Assembly: GCA_014651175.1 (NCBI GenBank)
Contig: BMWJ01000012.1
Location: 1 to 64,000 of the forward strand
From: Streptomyces clavifer
GTDB taxonomy: Bacteria; Actinomycetota; Actinomycetes; Streptomycetales; Streptomycetaceae
DNA length: 64,000 nt
Direction: 5' to 3'
Part shown: one piece after another, positions 16,257-25,082 of the stretch
Numbering within the stretch: the stretch's first letter is position 1
How the letters are laid out: each line of letters opens with the position of its first letter
The notes under the pieces: model-generated
What the model was told of the DNA's origin: nothing
Databases searched by the model: none
What the model saw: the letters and a program-made list of their open reading frames with translations, nothing else
Translations under genes and position numbers: made by a program

Positions 16257-19045
16257 GTCGGGCCGTCCTCGGTGCTGGTGCGGAAGGTGAAGGTCTCGAC
16301 GGCCAGCTCGGCCACATGGCTGCCCCGCTCCGAGGTCAGGTGCAGCCCGTCCTCGGCCGGGAGCATCTCGCGCAGGACCACCCGGGTGCCGGGCCCGCGC
16401 TCCACCAGGGCGTCGAACGCCGTCAGGGACAGGTGGCTGCCGAAGTCCACGTAGGCGGGCTTGGCCCCGAGGGCCGCCCGGCCGTCGCGGGTCACGGTGG
16501 CGAAGACCTGGTCGGGGAGCCGGTGGGTACGGCGCCAGCGCTGCCAGTCCAGGTACCACTCCTCCTCGCCCGTCCCGGGACGGCGCACCGGGAGCGCCGA
16601 TGCCTCCGCCGTCCAGCTGCGGCGGCTGATCACGACATCACCGTGGCGCACCCGCGGCCGGCGCGTCACGCCGTCCACGGGCTCGCTCTCGGGGACACCG
16701 CCCCAGACGTTCGAGGGGGCCATGGTGCTCGGCGAGAGGAGCAGCAGGGTGCGCGGGATCTCCGGCAGGGCCACGGGCACGAGATAGCCGAGGTAGACGG
16801 GGACGACCTCGCACTCCAGCCTGCGGGAGCGCAGGACGAGGCGGTCGGCCTCCTCGTCGTGTTCCAGGTACAGGTCGTCGAGGTGGATCCGGTCGGCCTC
16901 GGGGACCGTGCCGGTCTCGCCGGGGCACACGATCTGATGGTCCGTCAGTCGTCCGTGCAGGTTGAGATTGCTGGTGACAGGTCCGCCGGTCAGCTCGGCG
17001 AACACCGCCCCTCGCGGCTGCCGGGCGCGGAGCTCCGCGCGCAGCCGGCCGGAGAGCCCGGGGTCACCCGCGTCGCCGGGGCCGTCGTACACATGGGTGA
17101 AGCGGCTGAAGGGGAACGCCACTCCCCCGTACGAGCGGTTGAGGACGACCAGGGACTCACCGGGTCGGTCCGGGGCGGGACGGGACAGCTGGATGTGGTG
17201 GCTCTGCGGGGTGAAGTCAGCCGTCAGCGGGGCGAGTTCACCGGCGACCGAGGCCATCAGCTCCTCGGGCAGCCTGATCTCCCCGGTTCCGTCCGCCTCG
17301 GCCCACAGCTTCCGCATACCGGTGACGAACCGGCGGCGGGCGTCGTCCAGTGTCCTGAGCGCGGGCTGCCCGAGCCAGTTCTCCTCCGGCACGTACGTGC
17401 CGTCCTCGTCGAAGGCGGCGCGCTTGGAGGTGAAGGAGACGTACTGGTCGAAGAGGTCCTCGTGGAAGTCGTGGACGAGGCCGAGCAGGTCGTCGCACCG
17501 GCCGCCGCGCCCGTACCGGGCCACGAAGAAACCCCTCAGGGTGATGCGCTGGGGCAGTGTCATGTCGAACATCGGCAGCACCCCCTCGATCGCCCGCAGC
17601 GCCCGCCCCGTCGCCCCGGTCAGCACGCCGGGGCCGCAGACCAGGCCGTCCCCCGCGCTGACGTCCTCGTACAGCAGGGTCTGCGGGAGCCCGGGATCCG
17701 CCGCGCCCAGCTCCCGCTGTGTGTCCAGGAGTTGCTCGCGCAGGGTGCGCAGCAGGGTCCGCCGCTCGTCGACCCCGGCGGCCGGGTACGCCGCCAGGCA
17801 GGCGGCCGGGCCGTCCAGGCCCGCCGCCACCCGGTCCGCCCAGGGCGCGCCCAGGCCCCGCAGTGCCTCCTGGAAGGAGCGCAGCGGATCCGGGGTGTGC
17901 ACGTCGGTGCGCAGGCAGGGCACCTGCACCATGCCGAGCTGGAGCAGGGCCGCGGCGTAGCGTTCGCACTCGGTGCGTTCGGCGCCGTGCTCGGCCCGCA
18001 GCCAGTCGACCAGGTCGCGGTGACGGAGGTCCGTGCGGCCGTCGAAGAAGCCGAGGAGCCGTTCCAGGGTGCCGCTGCTGCGGAGGTAGAAGAGCCGGTC
18101 GCGCACCGAGTCGAAGGTGACGGCGGCGCTGTCGTCGCCCGCCGTCACCCACTGCCGGACGTAGCGGATCCGGTCGTCGTCGCGGCCCCAGCCGGGGGAG
18201 AGGACGACGGGCAGGTCCTGGCGGCGTACGGGGTCCGCGAGGATCAGGTCGGCCAGCCGGCCGAGGGCGACGACGTTGAGGCGGACGTGGCTCGTCCAGT
18301 CCTCACCCGTGCGCAGGGCGCTCCGGTCGTCCGCCGGGTCGCCGTCGAAGGTGCCGAGGGCGACGGCCGTGAAGGTGCTGAACGGGCTGGTCTTGCAGGC
18401 CGTCCGGTAGAGGTAGGCGAGCGCGGAACGCTCCATCTTCCGCATCCGTTTAGCCGGCTCGTCACCGGTGTCGCGCAGATAGGCGTCGAGCCGGCTGTCG
18501 AGCGTCGGCGAGGCCAGCAGCAGCCCCGGTCGGAGGCGTTCCCCGGCCAGGAGCGTGCGCAGTTCGCTCCGGGCGGTGCGCAGTTCGGCGGTGAGCAGCG
18601 CGGCACCGCTGTCGCGCAGCTCCGTGAGGCCGGCACGGTCGCGCAGCCACGCGGCGGTCCGGGCACCGGCCTCCGCGTCGAGGCCGGTCACCAGGCGGAC
18701 GGCCGCACCGGGGTCGACGGGAAGCCGGTTGTTGAACACCCGGCGGCGCAGCGCCAGCAGCGCCCGCCGGGCGTCGGGGCCGACGGCGTCGGCGGCCCGG
18801 ACCAGGCCGTGCAGCAGATCGCTGAGGGCGGCGCCGCCCGTACGCAGGCGCTCCTCCCCGTCCAGGACCTCGTCGGCCCAGCGGCGGGTGCCCGGACAGC
18901 GCAGGCCGTGCACGCTCTCCACGGGCAGCCCGGCGGCACGGAGCACGAAGCGGCGGCCCGGCTGCCACTCCACGGCGGCGGCCGGGAGCTCGCAGGGCGC
19001 TTCGGAACCGGGCGGGACCGGTGTGTCGGACGTCGTGAGTGTCAT
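16244..19045 (-). CDS. LanB-type lantibiotic dehydratase, glutamylation domain protein
   Basis: A 933-residue protein covering the N-terminal (glutamyl-transfer) half of class I lanthipeptide dehydratases. Conserved blocks include KTSPFSTFTAVALGTF near residue 215, the GGRCDDLLGLVHDFH region, QSHHIQLSRPAP, YVDFGSHLSLTAFDAL and the ending RTSTEDGP. In this family the enzyme transfers glutamate from Glu-tRNA to Ser/Thr side chains of the precursor. The next gene supplies the elimination domain. It starts 15 bp after the SagB stop and overlaps the SpaB_C gene by 13 bp, so all are one operon. With ten Ser and eight Thr in the core, it has many potential substrates. Confidence 0.85.
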   Translation of the reverse strand: MTLTTSDTPVPPGSEAPCELPAAAVEWQPGRRFVLRAAGLPVESVHGLRCPGTRRWADEVLDGEERLRTGGAALSDLLHGLVRAADAVGPDARRALLALRRRVFNNRLPVDPGAAVRLVTGLDAEAGARTAAWLRDRAGLTELRDSGAALLTAELRTARSELRTLLAGERLRPGLLLASPTLDSRLDAYLRDTGDEPAKRMRKMERSALAYLYRTACKTSPFSTFTAVALGTFDGDPADDRSALRTGEDWTSHVRLNVVALGRLADLILADPVRRQDLPVVLSPGWGRDDDRIRYVRQWVTAGDDSAAVTFDSVRDRLFYLRSSGTLERLLGFFDGRTDLRHRDLVDWLRAEHGAERTECERYAAALLQLGMVQVPCLRTDVHTPDPLRSFQEALRGLGAPWADRVAAGLDGPAACLAAYPAAGVDERRTLLRTLREQLLDTQRELGAADPGLPQTLLYEDVSAGDGLVCGPGVLTGATGRALRAIEGVLPMFDMTLPQRITLRGFFVARYGRGGRCDDLLGLVHDFHEDLFDQYVSFTSKRAAFDEDGTYVPEENWLGQPALRTLDDARRRFVTGMRKLWAEADGTGEIRLPEELMASVAGELAPLTADFTPQSHHIQLSRPAPDRPGESLVVLNRSYGGVAFPFSRFTHVYDGPGDAGDPGLSGRLRAELRARQPRGAVFAELTGGPVTSNLNLHGRLTDHQIVCPGETGTVPEADRIHLDDLYLEHDEEADRLVLRSRRLECEVVPVYLGYLVPVALPEIPRTLLLLSPSTMAPSNVWGGVPESEPVDGVTRRPRVRHGDVVISRRSWTAEASALPVRRPGTGEEEWYLDWQRWRRTHRLPDQVFATVTRDGRAALGAKPAYVDFGSHLSLTAFDALVERGPGTRVVLREMLPAEDGLHLTSERGSHVAELAVETFTFRTSTEDGPTCRN

Positions 19046-19060
19046 CGGAAGTCTCCCCCG

Positions 19061-20725
19061 TCAGGCGATCTCGTGGTGGAAGTCGGCAGGCCCGGGGCGC
19101 TCGTGGCCGAGCGGCATGATCAGCAGGGGGGCCTCGTCACCGTCCCCCAGACCGAGCTTCTCGACGAACGAGATGTTGTCGAAGCCCAGGGCCACCCCCG
19201 CGCCCAGGCCGAGCGCGGCGGCAGCGACGTAGAAGGTCTGCGCGACGGCGCCCGCGGTGCCGACGGCCAGCCGGTAGCCCCGGTCCCCCACCGCGTCGAG
19301 GACGGCGGTGGTGCGGACGGCCGGCACGAGGACGACGCCCGCCTGCTCCAGGTTGTAGTTGGCCAGGAAGTAGTTCTCCTGGAGGAACGCCCCCTGCGGG
19401 CCCGCTTCGACGAGCCGCAGGTCGCCCGTGTCCGGGTCGTGGGCGTACGCGCCCGGCTCGATGCCCTCCACGTGGTTGACGAAGGCGTAGAGGGTGGTCA
19501 GCCGTACGGTGCCCGCCGGGTCGGCGTCGCCGCCCAGGGACGTCGCCGCGCAGGCCGCCAGGACTGCCGAGAGCTGCGCGGGGGTGACCGGCCGGGCCGC
19601 GTCGAAGCGGCCGAAGCTGCTGCGCCGCCCGCGCAGCGCCCGGCGTACCGGCATCTCCGGGAAGGCGGGTGGGGGCAGTGCGGCGCGGGTCCCTCCGGCG
19701 GGTGCCGGGCGGGCCGCGGCGGCGGCGAGGGCGCCGGGTGCGGGCCGGTCGGCGGCGCGTTCCACGGTCGCGGCGTGCATGGCGCGCACGGTCGGGAACT
19801 CCAGCACGGTGCGGGAGCGCTCGACGTCCCGGTGCCGGACGGCAGGACGGTGCGCGCGGCCGGACCCCGGGGCGGGGGCGGCCGGGGACGGCGCGTCACG
19901 CCCGGCCGGGGACGTCCGGCGCGCGGCCGGGTCCCAGTGCAGCGGGACGACGGCGAAGACGCCCTCCTCCTCACCGGCCACGCCGAGCAGGCCGTTCAGC
20001 CGGGGCTCGTCGAACCAGAGCACCGGCGCCGTCCGCAGCCCGCGGGCACCGGCCCAGATCCGCCAGGTCTGCAGGACGGTGCCGAGGTCCGTGGAGACCA
20101 CGTGGTACGAGAAGCTGTTGTACTTGAACGCGTTCTGCCAGTACTTGACGCCCAGGACCAGGTACTGGTCGGTGTCCAGCGCCTCGGCCGGCGCGTCCGG
20201 TCCCAGCGCCTCGCGCACGCGGCCCGAGACGTCACCGGCCAGCAGCCGCTGCACGGCGTGCCGGTGGACGTCGTAGTAGTGGATGCCCGGGGTGAGCGGC
20301 CCGGACGGGCCGCAGGCCCAGTAGATGCTGACGGGGTAGAGCCCGCCGCCCCCGGCCGTGCCCCGGGACCAGTTGGCGTGGGTGTAGAAGGGCAGCCCGG
20401 ACAGGTCGCTGTTGGCCTGGACGCCCAGGCGGCGGCCGGTCAGACCGTAGGAGTCCTTGAGCATCCCGGACAGCAGCGGCAGGGTGAATCCCGCCGGGCG
20501 GTCGCCCGGCTGTCCGTCCGCCTCGCTCCCGGCGGCCGGGAGCAGGCCCCTGCCGACCGGGGCGCCCGGGAGGCCGTCTCCGTCCGGCAGCGGGTAGGTC
20601 TCCGCTCCCGGGTAGAACTTGCCCCTGCGGGGGCCGTCGGCCCAGTCCGGGACGAAGTCGGCGGGCTCCATCGGGATCCGGCCGCGGTGCATGACGGCGT
20701 GCGCGTACTCGTGGGCGTACCCCAT
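19061..20725 (-). CDS. SagB-type azoline dehydrogenase with two nitroreductase domains
   Basis: A 554-residue protein with two flavin nitroreductase-like domains. The first (about residues 70-290) has the SagB motif SRGTAGGGGLYPVSIYW. The second (about 385-550) begins RRALRGRRSSFGRF, a typical FMN-phosphate site, and contains NYNLEQAGVVLVPA and AVAQTFYVAAAALGLG. Such tandem proteins oxidise azolines to azoles in thiopeptide and goadsporin-type pathways using FMN. An Ala/Pro-rich linker (about 290-380) joins the domains. The ATG at 20725 has AGGGGAG upstream. Only the first domain carries the GGGLYP motif, so the second may be structural. Confidence 0.8.
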   Translation of the reverse strand: MGYAHEYAHAVMHRGRIPMEPADFVPDWADGPRRGKFYPGAETYPLPDGDGLPGAPVGRGLLPAAGSEADGQPGDRPAGFTLPLLSGMLKDSYGLTGRRLGVQANSDLSGLPFYTHANWSRGTAGGGGLYPVSIYWACGPSGPLTPGIHYYDVHRHAVQRLLAGDVSGRVREALGPDAPAEALDTDQYLVLGVKYWQNAFKYNSFSYHVVSTDLGTVLQTWRIWAGARGLRTAPVLWFDEPRLNGLLGVAGEEEGVFAVVPLHWDPAARRTSPAGRDAPSPAAPAPGSGRAHRPAVRHRDVERSRTVLEFPTVRAMHAATVERAADRPAPGALAAAAARPAPAGGTRAALPPPAFPEMPVRRALRGRRSSFGRFDAARPVTPAQLSAVLAACAATSLGGDADPAGTVRLTTLYAFVNHVEGIEPGAYAHDPDTGDLRLVEAGPQGAFLQENYFLANYNLEQAGVVLVPAVRTTAVLDAVGDRGYRLAVGTAGAVAQTFYVAAAALGLGAGVALGFDNISFVEKLGLGDGDEAPLLIMPLGHERPGPADFHHEIA

Positions 20726-20766
20726 GGGGTCTCCCCTTTCGGATGGGCGGTCGGTACGGACGTCCG

Positions 20767-22731
20767 TCACGGGAACGGGTGCGGGGCCGGGTTGAGCCCG
20801 TCCGCGGTCAGGTCGGTGCCGCGCAGTCCGGCCTCGCGCAGTGCGGTGCGTGTGCGGGGCAGGTGCCGGGCACGCTGCCGGGACCAGCCGAAGTCGATCG
20901 GGACCAGGCCGGGCACCAGCACCTTCACGGTGTGCAGGCCGAGGGCGCGCTGTTCGGGCAGGGTCTGGTCGACGACCACCACGTCGAACCCGGCGTCGGT
21001 GACGGCTCCCACCGCGCGCAGCAGGTCCTCCCGCAGGTCGGGGCTGACGGCGGCGCCCGTCGCGTCCGGCCACCGCAGGCCCGCGACATCCACGGCCGGG
21101 CGCGGGTCGGGCTGCCGCAGCAGGAAGTCGGCGTGCGCGCCCATCTCCGGGACGCCGTAGACGAGCGGGTGGTCGTGGAGGCTCGTGACCTGGTCGAAGT
21201 CCTGCGCCAGGGCGCGCAGCCGGGTCTCGTCGCGCCGGGTCCGGCCGACGAGGTTGACGGAGTCGGTGGCGATCTCGCAGAGGGCCGAGTCCAGGGCCGA
21301 CTCGGGGTCGAGTCCGGCGCCCGCCCCGAAGCACATGCGGCCGATGCCTCCGTCGAGGCGTTCGGCGACGGCGGTGACCACGGGGACGGGGAAGCTGACG
21401 CGGGTGTCGAAGAAGCGGGCCCGGTAGCCGTACATGGCGAGCCGGTCCACCATGTGCCGGGTGCCGGGGCGGGCGCTGGTCGCCGGGTCGATCTCGGTCA
21501 GCGGCACCTGCCCGTACCAGGCGAGCAGGAAAGCGTCCCGTTCGACGACCTCCATCAGCCCGAAGTAGACGGCCTCCTCCGGGCTGCCGCCCGAGGCGCA
21601 GCCGTTGGAGCTCTCCTGCACGAACCGGTTCTCCAGGCCGGGTGCGTGGTAGTAGGCGAGGATCTCGGGGACCGGGCGCGGCCGGGCGTCGCGCAGCGAC
21701 CAGCCCCACACCCAGGGGATCTCCCGGTCGGGGGTGAAGGGCCGCACCCGGGGGTTGGCCCGGTAGAAGTCCTCGGAGTAGAGGCCGGTCAGGCGGGGGT
21801 CGACGGCGTCCGGCCCGAGGTCGTCCAGGGAGGCGACGAGACCGGTGGTCCGGCCGCGGGCGCGCATTCCCGCGTAGCGCTCCAGTCCTTCCAGGACGCC
21901 GATGCGCAGGCTGTGCGCGTAACTGTCCGCGTGGCCGCCCCAGAAGGTCTCGCGCAGGTAGGCGCCGGAGCGGGTCGAGAAGCAGCCGACGGTCGCGGAG
22001 GTCGTGGTCGACGCGACGTCGCAGATGACGGACGGTCCGAGCGCCCCCCAGTGCGGGTTGGCGAAGGCGTCCACGGGCAGCCGGTAGTCCTCGACCCGGC
22101 GGACCCGGAAGGCGCCCGGCCGGTACTTGGGCGCGGGCCGCAGGGTCAGCGCGGCGCCCTCGGCCGTGTCCGGTCCCGGCGCACCGCAGGCGGGGCACTC
22201 CGGGTCGGGCACCAGCGGGTGACGGCGTACGGTCATGGCGTCCAGGTCCAGCAGGTGCACCTCGGGGTAGGGGGCGCCGTCGGCGTCCGGCCGTGCGGCC
22301 TCCTCGGCGACGGCGGCCATCAGCGCGGCCACGGCGGTGGCGGCGAACGGGGTGGCGTACGGCCAGGGGGCCACCGACCGGGTGCCGGAGCCGAGTTCGA
22401 GTCCTTCGCGCAGGGGCACGGAGCGCACCCCCTGCCACCGCCGCTCCAGGCAGGTCCCGCATCCCGCGTCCCGTCCTGCCGCGGGCCACGGCCCGACCAG
22501 CACCTGACGCCCGTAGAGGCGTACCGGTACGTGCTCCCGGGATGCGGCAGGGGCGGTGTACGCGTCCCTGACACCCAGGGCGCCCACCGCAGGGGCGGGG
22601 GCCGGTCCGGTGCGGACCTCTTCCAGGGCTTCCCGCAGGGCACCGGCGAACCGGCGGGCGGACTCCGCCCGCGCGGCCGCCTCCCGGGGCGGATCCGCCC
22701 GTCCGGGGCGGGCCACGGTCTCAGCGTGCAT
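20767..22731 (-). CDS. YcaO-2, TOMM cyclodehydratase partner of ocin-ThiF
   Basis: A 654-residue YcaO protein overlapping the ocin-ThiF gene by 11 bp, so it is the best candidate for the dedicated azoline-forming cyclodehydratase. N-terminal cysteine pairs CGTC (about 90) and CPAC (about 178) mirror YcaO-1. The catalytic blocks VLEGLERYAG, ESSNGCASGGSPEEA, MEVVERDAFLLAW and DSALCEI are intact, and the protein ends APHPFP. In F-dependent systems the ThiF-like protein binds the leader while YcaO activates the amide with ATP. The division of labour with YcaO-1 (for example thiazole versus oxazole, or different core regions) cannot be read from sequence. Confidence 0.85.
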   Translation of the reverse strand: MHAETVARPGRADPPREAAARAESARRFAGALREALEEVRTGPAPAPAVGALGVRDAYTAPAASREHVPVRLYGRQVLVGPWPAAGRDAGCGTCLERRWQGVRSVPLREGLELGSGTRSVAPWPYATPFAATAVAALMAAVAEEAARPDADGAPYPEVHLLDLDAMTVRRHPLVPDPECPACGAPGPDTAEGAALTLRPAPKYRPGAFRVRRVEDYRLPVDAFANPHWGALGPSVICDVASTTTSATVGCFSTRSGAYLRETFWGGHADSYAHSLRIGVLEGLERYAGMRARGRTTGLVASLDDLGPDAVDPRLTGLYSEDFYRANPRVRPFTPDREIPWVWGWSLRDARPRPVPEILAYYHAPGLENRFVQESSNGCASGGSPEEAVYFGLMEVVERDAFLLAWYGQVPLTEIDPATSARPGTRHMVDRLAMYGYRARFFDTRVSFPVPVVTAVAERLDGGIGRMCFGAGAGLDPESALDSALCEIATDSVNLVGRTRRDETRLRALAQDFDQVTSLHDHPLVYGVPEMGAHADFLLRQPDPRPAVDVAGLRWPDATGAAVSPDLREDLLRAVGAVTDAGFDVVVVDQTLPEQRALGLHTVKVLVPGLVPIDFGWSRQRARHLPRTRTALREAGLRGTDLTADGLNPAPHPFP

Positions 22732-24976
22732 CGGTGGCCACCGTGAGCAGGACGCGGACGGTGTGGATGCCGGCGGTGGGCAGGTCCGCCGCGTGCGTCG
22801 GCACGACGAGCGCGTCCCGTCCGCCGTCGGCGAGGCGCTCCAGGATCCGGGTCCAGTCCGTGGGCTCCCCGGACGCGGCTGCGGCGGTCGCGGTGACCGG
22901 GACCAGGGCGGCGTCGAGGTCACGCAGCAGCGGGTCGCCGGTGTCGGGCGCGCCCAGGCCCTCGGCGGCCAGCTGCACCTGACCGAGCAGGTCGCGCAGG
23001 GCGTCGACGGCGGCGGCCCCGAGGTCCAGGGCGGCGCCCACGGCCCAGCGTGCGGGCGTCCCGTCCCCGCCGGTCCGGGCGAGGACGACACAGGCGCCGG
23101 AGTGCGCACGCTCCCCGAGGTCCAACAGGTCGACGGTGATGCCGAGATGGCCCGCGGACCGCAGCAGGAAGGTCACCTCGGGGTCCTCGCCGAGGGCCGG
23201 GGGCGGGATCACCGCCGTGTCCCCGGCGCCCCTGACGGCCCGTCGGAGGGCGTCGTGGGCGAGTGCCGACAGGAGGCCCGCCGCGGCGGCCTCCGGCAGG
23301 TCCGCGCCCGCGCCCGCACCGGCGCGGGTCGGCTCGAACCGGCGGTCACGGTTGTCCGGGCCGAACGGGCGTACGGCCCCGGCGGGCACCCGTACCTGTT
23401 CCTTCGTCACGAGCGAGGTGGCCGGCACCCATGCGGTGGTCCCGTCGCCGCCGGTGCCCGACGCGATCGTCAGCACGGCGGGGCCGGCCCCGGGCAGCTC
23501 CCCGGCGGGTGCGTCCGCCGCCGGGGCCGCGGGCACCACGTGTTCGGCGTAGAGGACGGCGGCGGCGTTCAGTGCGCGCAGCCGGGCGCCGGCGGTGTGG
23601 TGGACGTCGAAGGCGGTGACGGTCCGGGTGACTCCGGGGCCGAGGCCGAGCACGACGGACCCCACCTTCAGGGGTGTCTGCGTCAGCGGTTCGTCCGCGT
23701 ACCGGGTGAAGACTCCGGTGTGCGGGCGGACCAGCGCCGAGCGGCGCTCCAGCTCGGCCAGGGGGCCCTCGGCCGCTTCGTCGTCGGGGGCGGTGGCGAC
23801 CGTCGGCAGGAACGCCGGACGGGCCGGGGCGGACGCCAGGTCGACGGGTTCCGGGCCGCCCGCGAGGGTCCGGCCGGCACAGAACGGGCAGCGCGGGTGG
23901 GGCAGCAGCGGTTCCGAGGCGACGTCGAAGGACGCCATGTCCTGGATCAGCACCTGTCCCCGGGTCTCGGCCGGCAGCGCACCGGTGACCAGGCGGAACA
24001 CCTCGTAGCCGAGCAGGTTGCCGAGCATCGCGGCGAGCGGGCCCGCGGGCTGATCGCCGGAGGTGCCGGTGCCCAGGGCCAGACCGCTCCACAGGTCCGC
24101 GGCGGCGCTCGGCTCGCTGTCCCCCGCACCGCCCAGCCGCAGGGCGGCGCAGGACCAGCAGCCCGCCGCGTCCGGGGTCATCACGGGCCCGACCACGGCC
24201 CTGCGGCCGAACGTCCAGGCGGGGAGCAGCGTGCGGCCCTGCGGAACCCCCTCGCGCAGCAGCGCCAGCACGGTCCGGGGCACGTCGGGGCCGGACGCGG
24301 CCACGACGACGTCGTAGCCCTCGTACGCCGCCCAGCCGGGCGGTGGCGAGCCGGCCTGCCGTGCCGGGAGCAGGGTCGTCTCGACGGGGCAGTCGTGCTC
24401 CGCGAGCTCCGCCGCCTCCTGGTGGATCGCCTCGAACTGCTGGGACGTCACGCCGGCGGAGCCGTCCGCGAGGGCGGCGTCGAAGGCGACGGCCGCGCAG
24501 CCGTTGCGTATCAGGGACAGCACGCACCAGCGGGCGACGGGGCCGTCGCCGAGGACGGCGACCCGGGTGGCGCGGAAGCGTGCGAAGCGGGCCTCGGCGG
24601 CGTCGGCGTAGTGGTCCACGTACGCGATCTGCTGCGCGAAGCGGGAGGCGACGGCCGGCACGGTCACGAGGGCGCCGTCGGCATCGTCGGGTGCCGGGAC
24701 CGGCCGGGCGAAACCACGCGCGTAGAGCGCTTTCACGAGTTCGCCCACCATGGCCTTCTGGCGTTCCCCGAACCCCTGGCAGATCTCGTCGACGGAGCTG
24801 CTGCCGTCCAGGTGCGGGACGAGCAGGGTGGCGAAGCGGTAGGCGGACGGGGAGGTGAGCTGGAAGCCGCCGTCGGCGTTGTGGAAGATCACGCCGTCGG
24901 GTGTCTGGGTGAACAGGACGTCGCGGCGGACCCGGGGTCTGGTTCCGGCGGTCTCTGCGTACGGTGTCGTGGCCAT
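22721..24976 (-). CDS. Ocin-ThiF-like leader-binding protein of the TOMM cyclodehydratase
   Basis: A 751-residue protein of the thiazole-containing bacteriocin maturation (ocin-ThiF, TbtF-like) family. The N-terminus (about 10-110) looks like a PqqD-type RiPP recognition element (FHNADGGFQLTSPSAYRFA, then DEICQGFGERQ). A degenerate Rossmann E1-like core follows with VAVLGDGPVARWCVL. Two cysteine pairs, CWSC (about 270) and CPFC (about 361), form the expected zinc site. The C-terminal 300 residues are more divergent. It should present the precursor leader to YcaO-2, whose gene it overlaps by 11 bp. It starts 106 bp after the SARP stop. Confidence 0.8.
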   Translation of the reverse strand: MATTPYAETAGTRPRVRRDVLFTQTPDGVIFHNADGGFQLTSPSAYRFATLLVPHLDGSSSVDEICQGFGERQKAMVGELVKALYARGFARPVPAPDDADGALVTVPAVASRFAQQIAYVDHYADAAEARFARFRATRVAVLGDGPVARWCVLSLIRNGCAAVAFDAALADGSAGVTSQQFEAIHQEAAELAEHDCPVETTLLPARQAGSPPPGWAAYEGYDVVVAASGPDVPRTVLALLREGVPQGRTLLPAWTFGRRAVVGPVMTPDAAGCWSCAALRLGGAGDSEPSAAADLWSGLALGTGTSGDQPAGPLAAMLGNLLGYEVFRLVTGALPAETRGQVLIQDMASFDVASEPLLPHPRCPFCAGRTLAGGPEPVDLASAPARPAFLPTVATAPDDEAAEGPLAELERRSALVRPHTGVFTRYADEPLTQTPLKVGSVVLGLGPGVTRTVTAFDVHHTAGARLRALNAAAVLYAEHVVPAAPAADAPAGELPGAGPAVLTIASGTGGDGTTAWVPATSLVTKEQVRVPAGAVRPFGPDNRDRRFEPTRAGAGAGADLPEAAAAGLLSALAHDALRRAVRGAGDTAVIPPPALGEDPEVTFLLRSAGHLGITVDLLDLGERAHSGACVVLARTGGDGTPARWAVGAALDLGAAAVDALRDLLGQVQLAAEGLGAPDTGDPLLRDLDAALVPVTATAAAASGEPTDWTRILERLADGGRDALVVPTHAADLPTAGIHTVRVLLTVATDAR

Positions 24977-25082
24977 GCGTGCGTCACACCTCTTGGTCTG
25001 GGGTCGGACGGGGCGGCCCGGGGTCTGGGCCCGTACAGGGGCTGGGCGAGGTGGTGCGGGGCGCGGGACGGCGTGCGGGCCG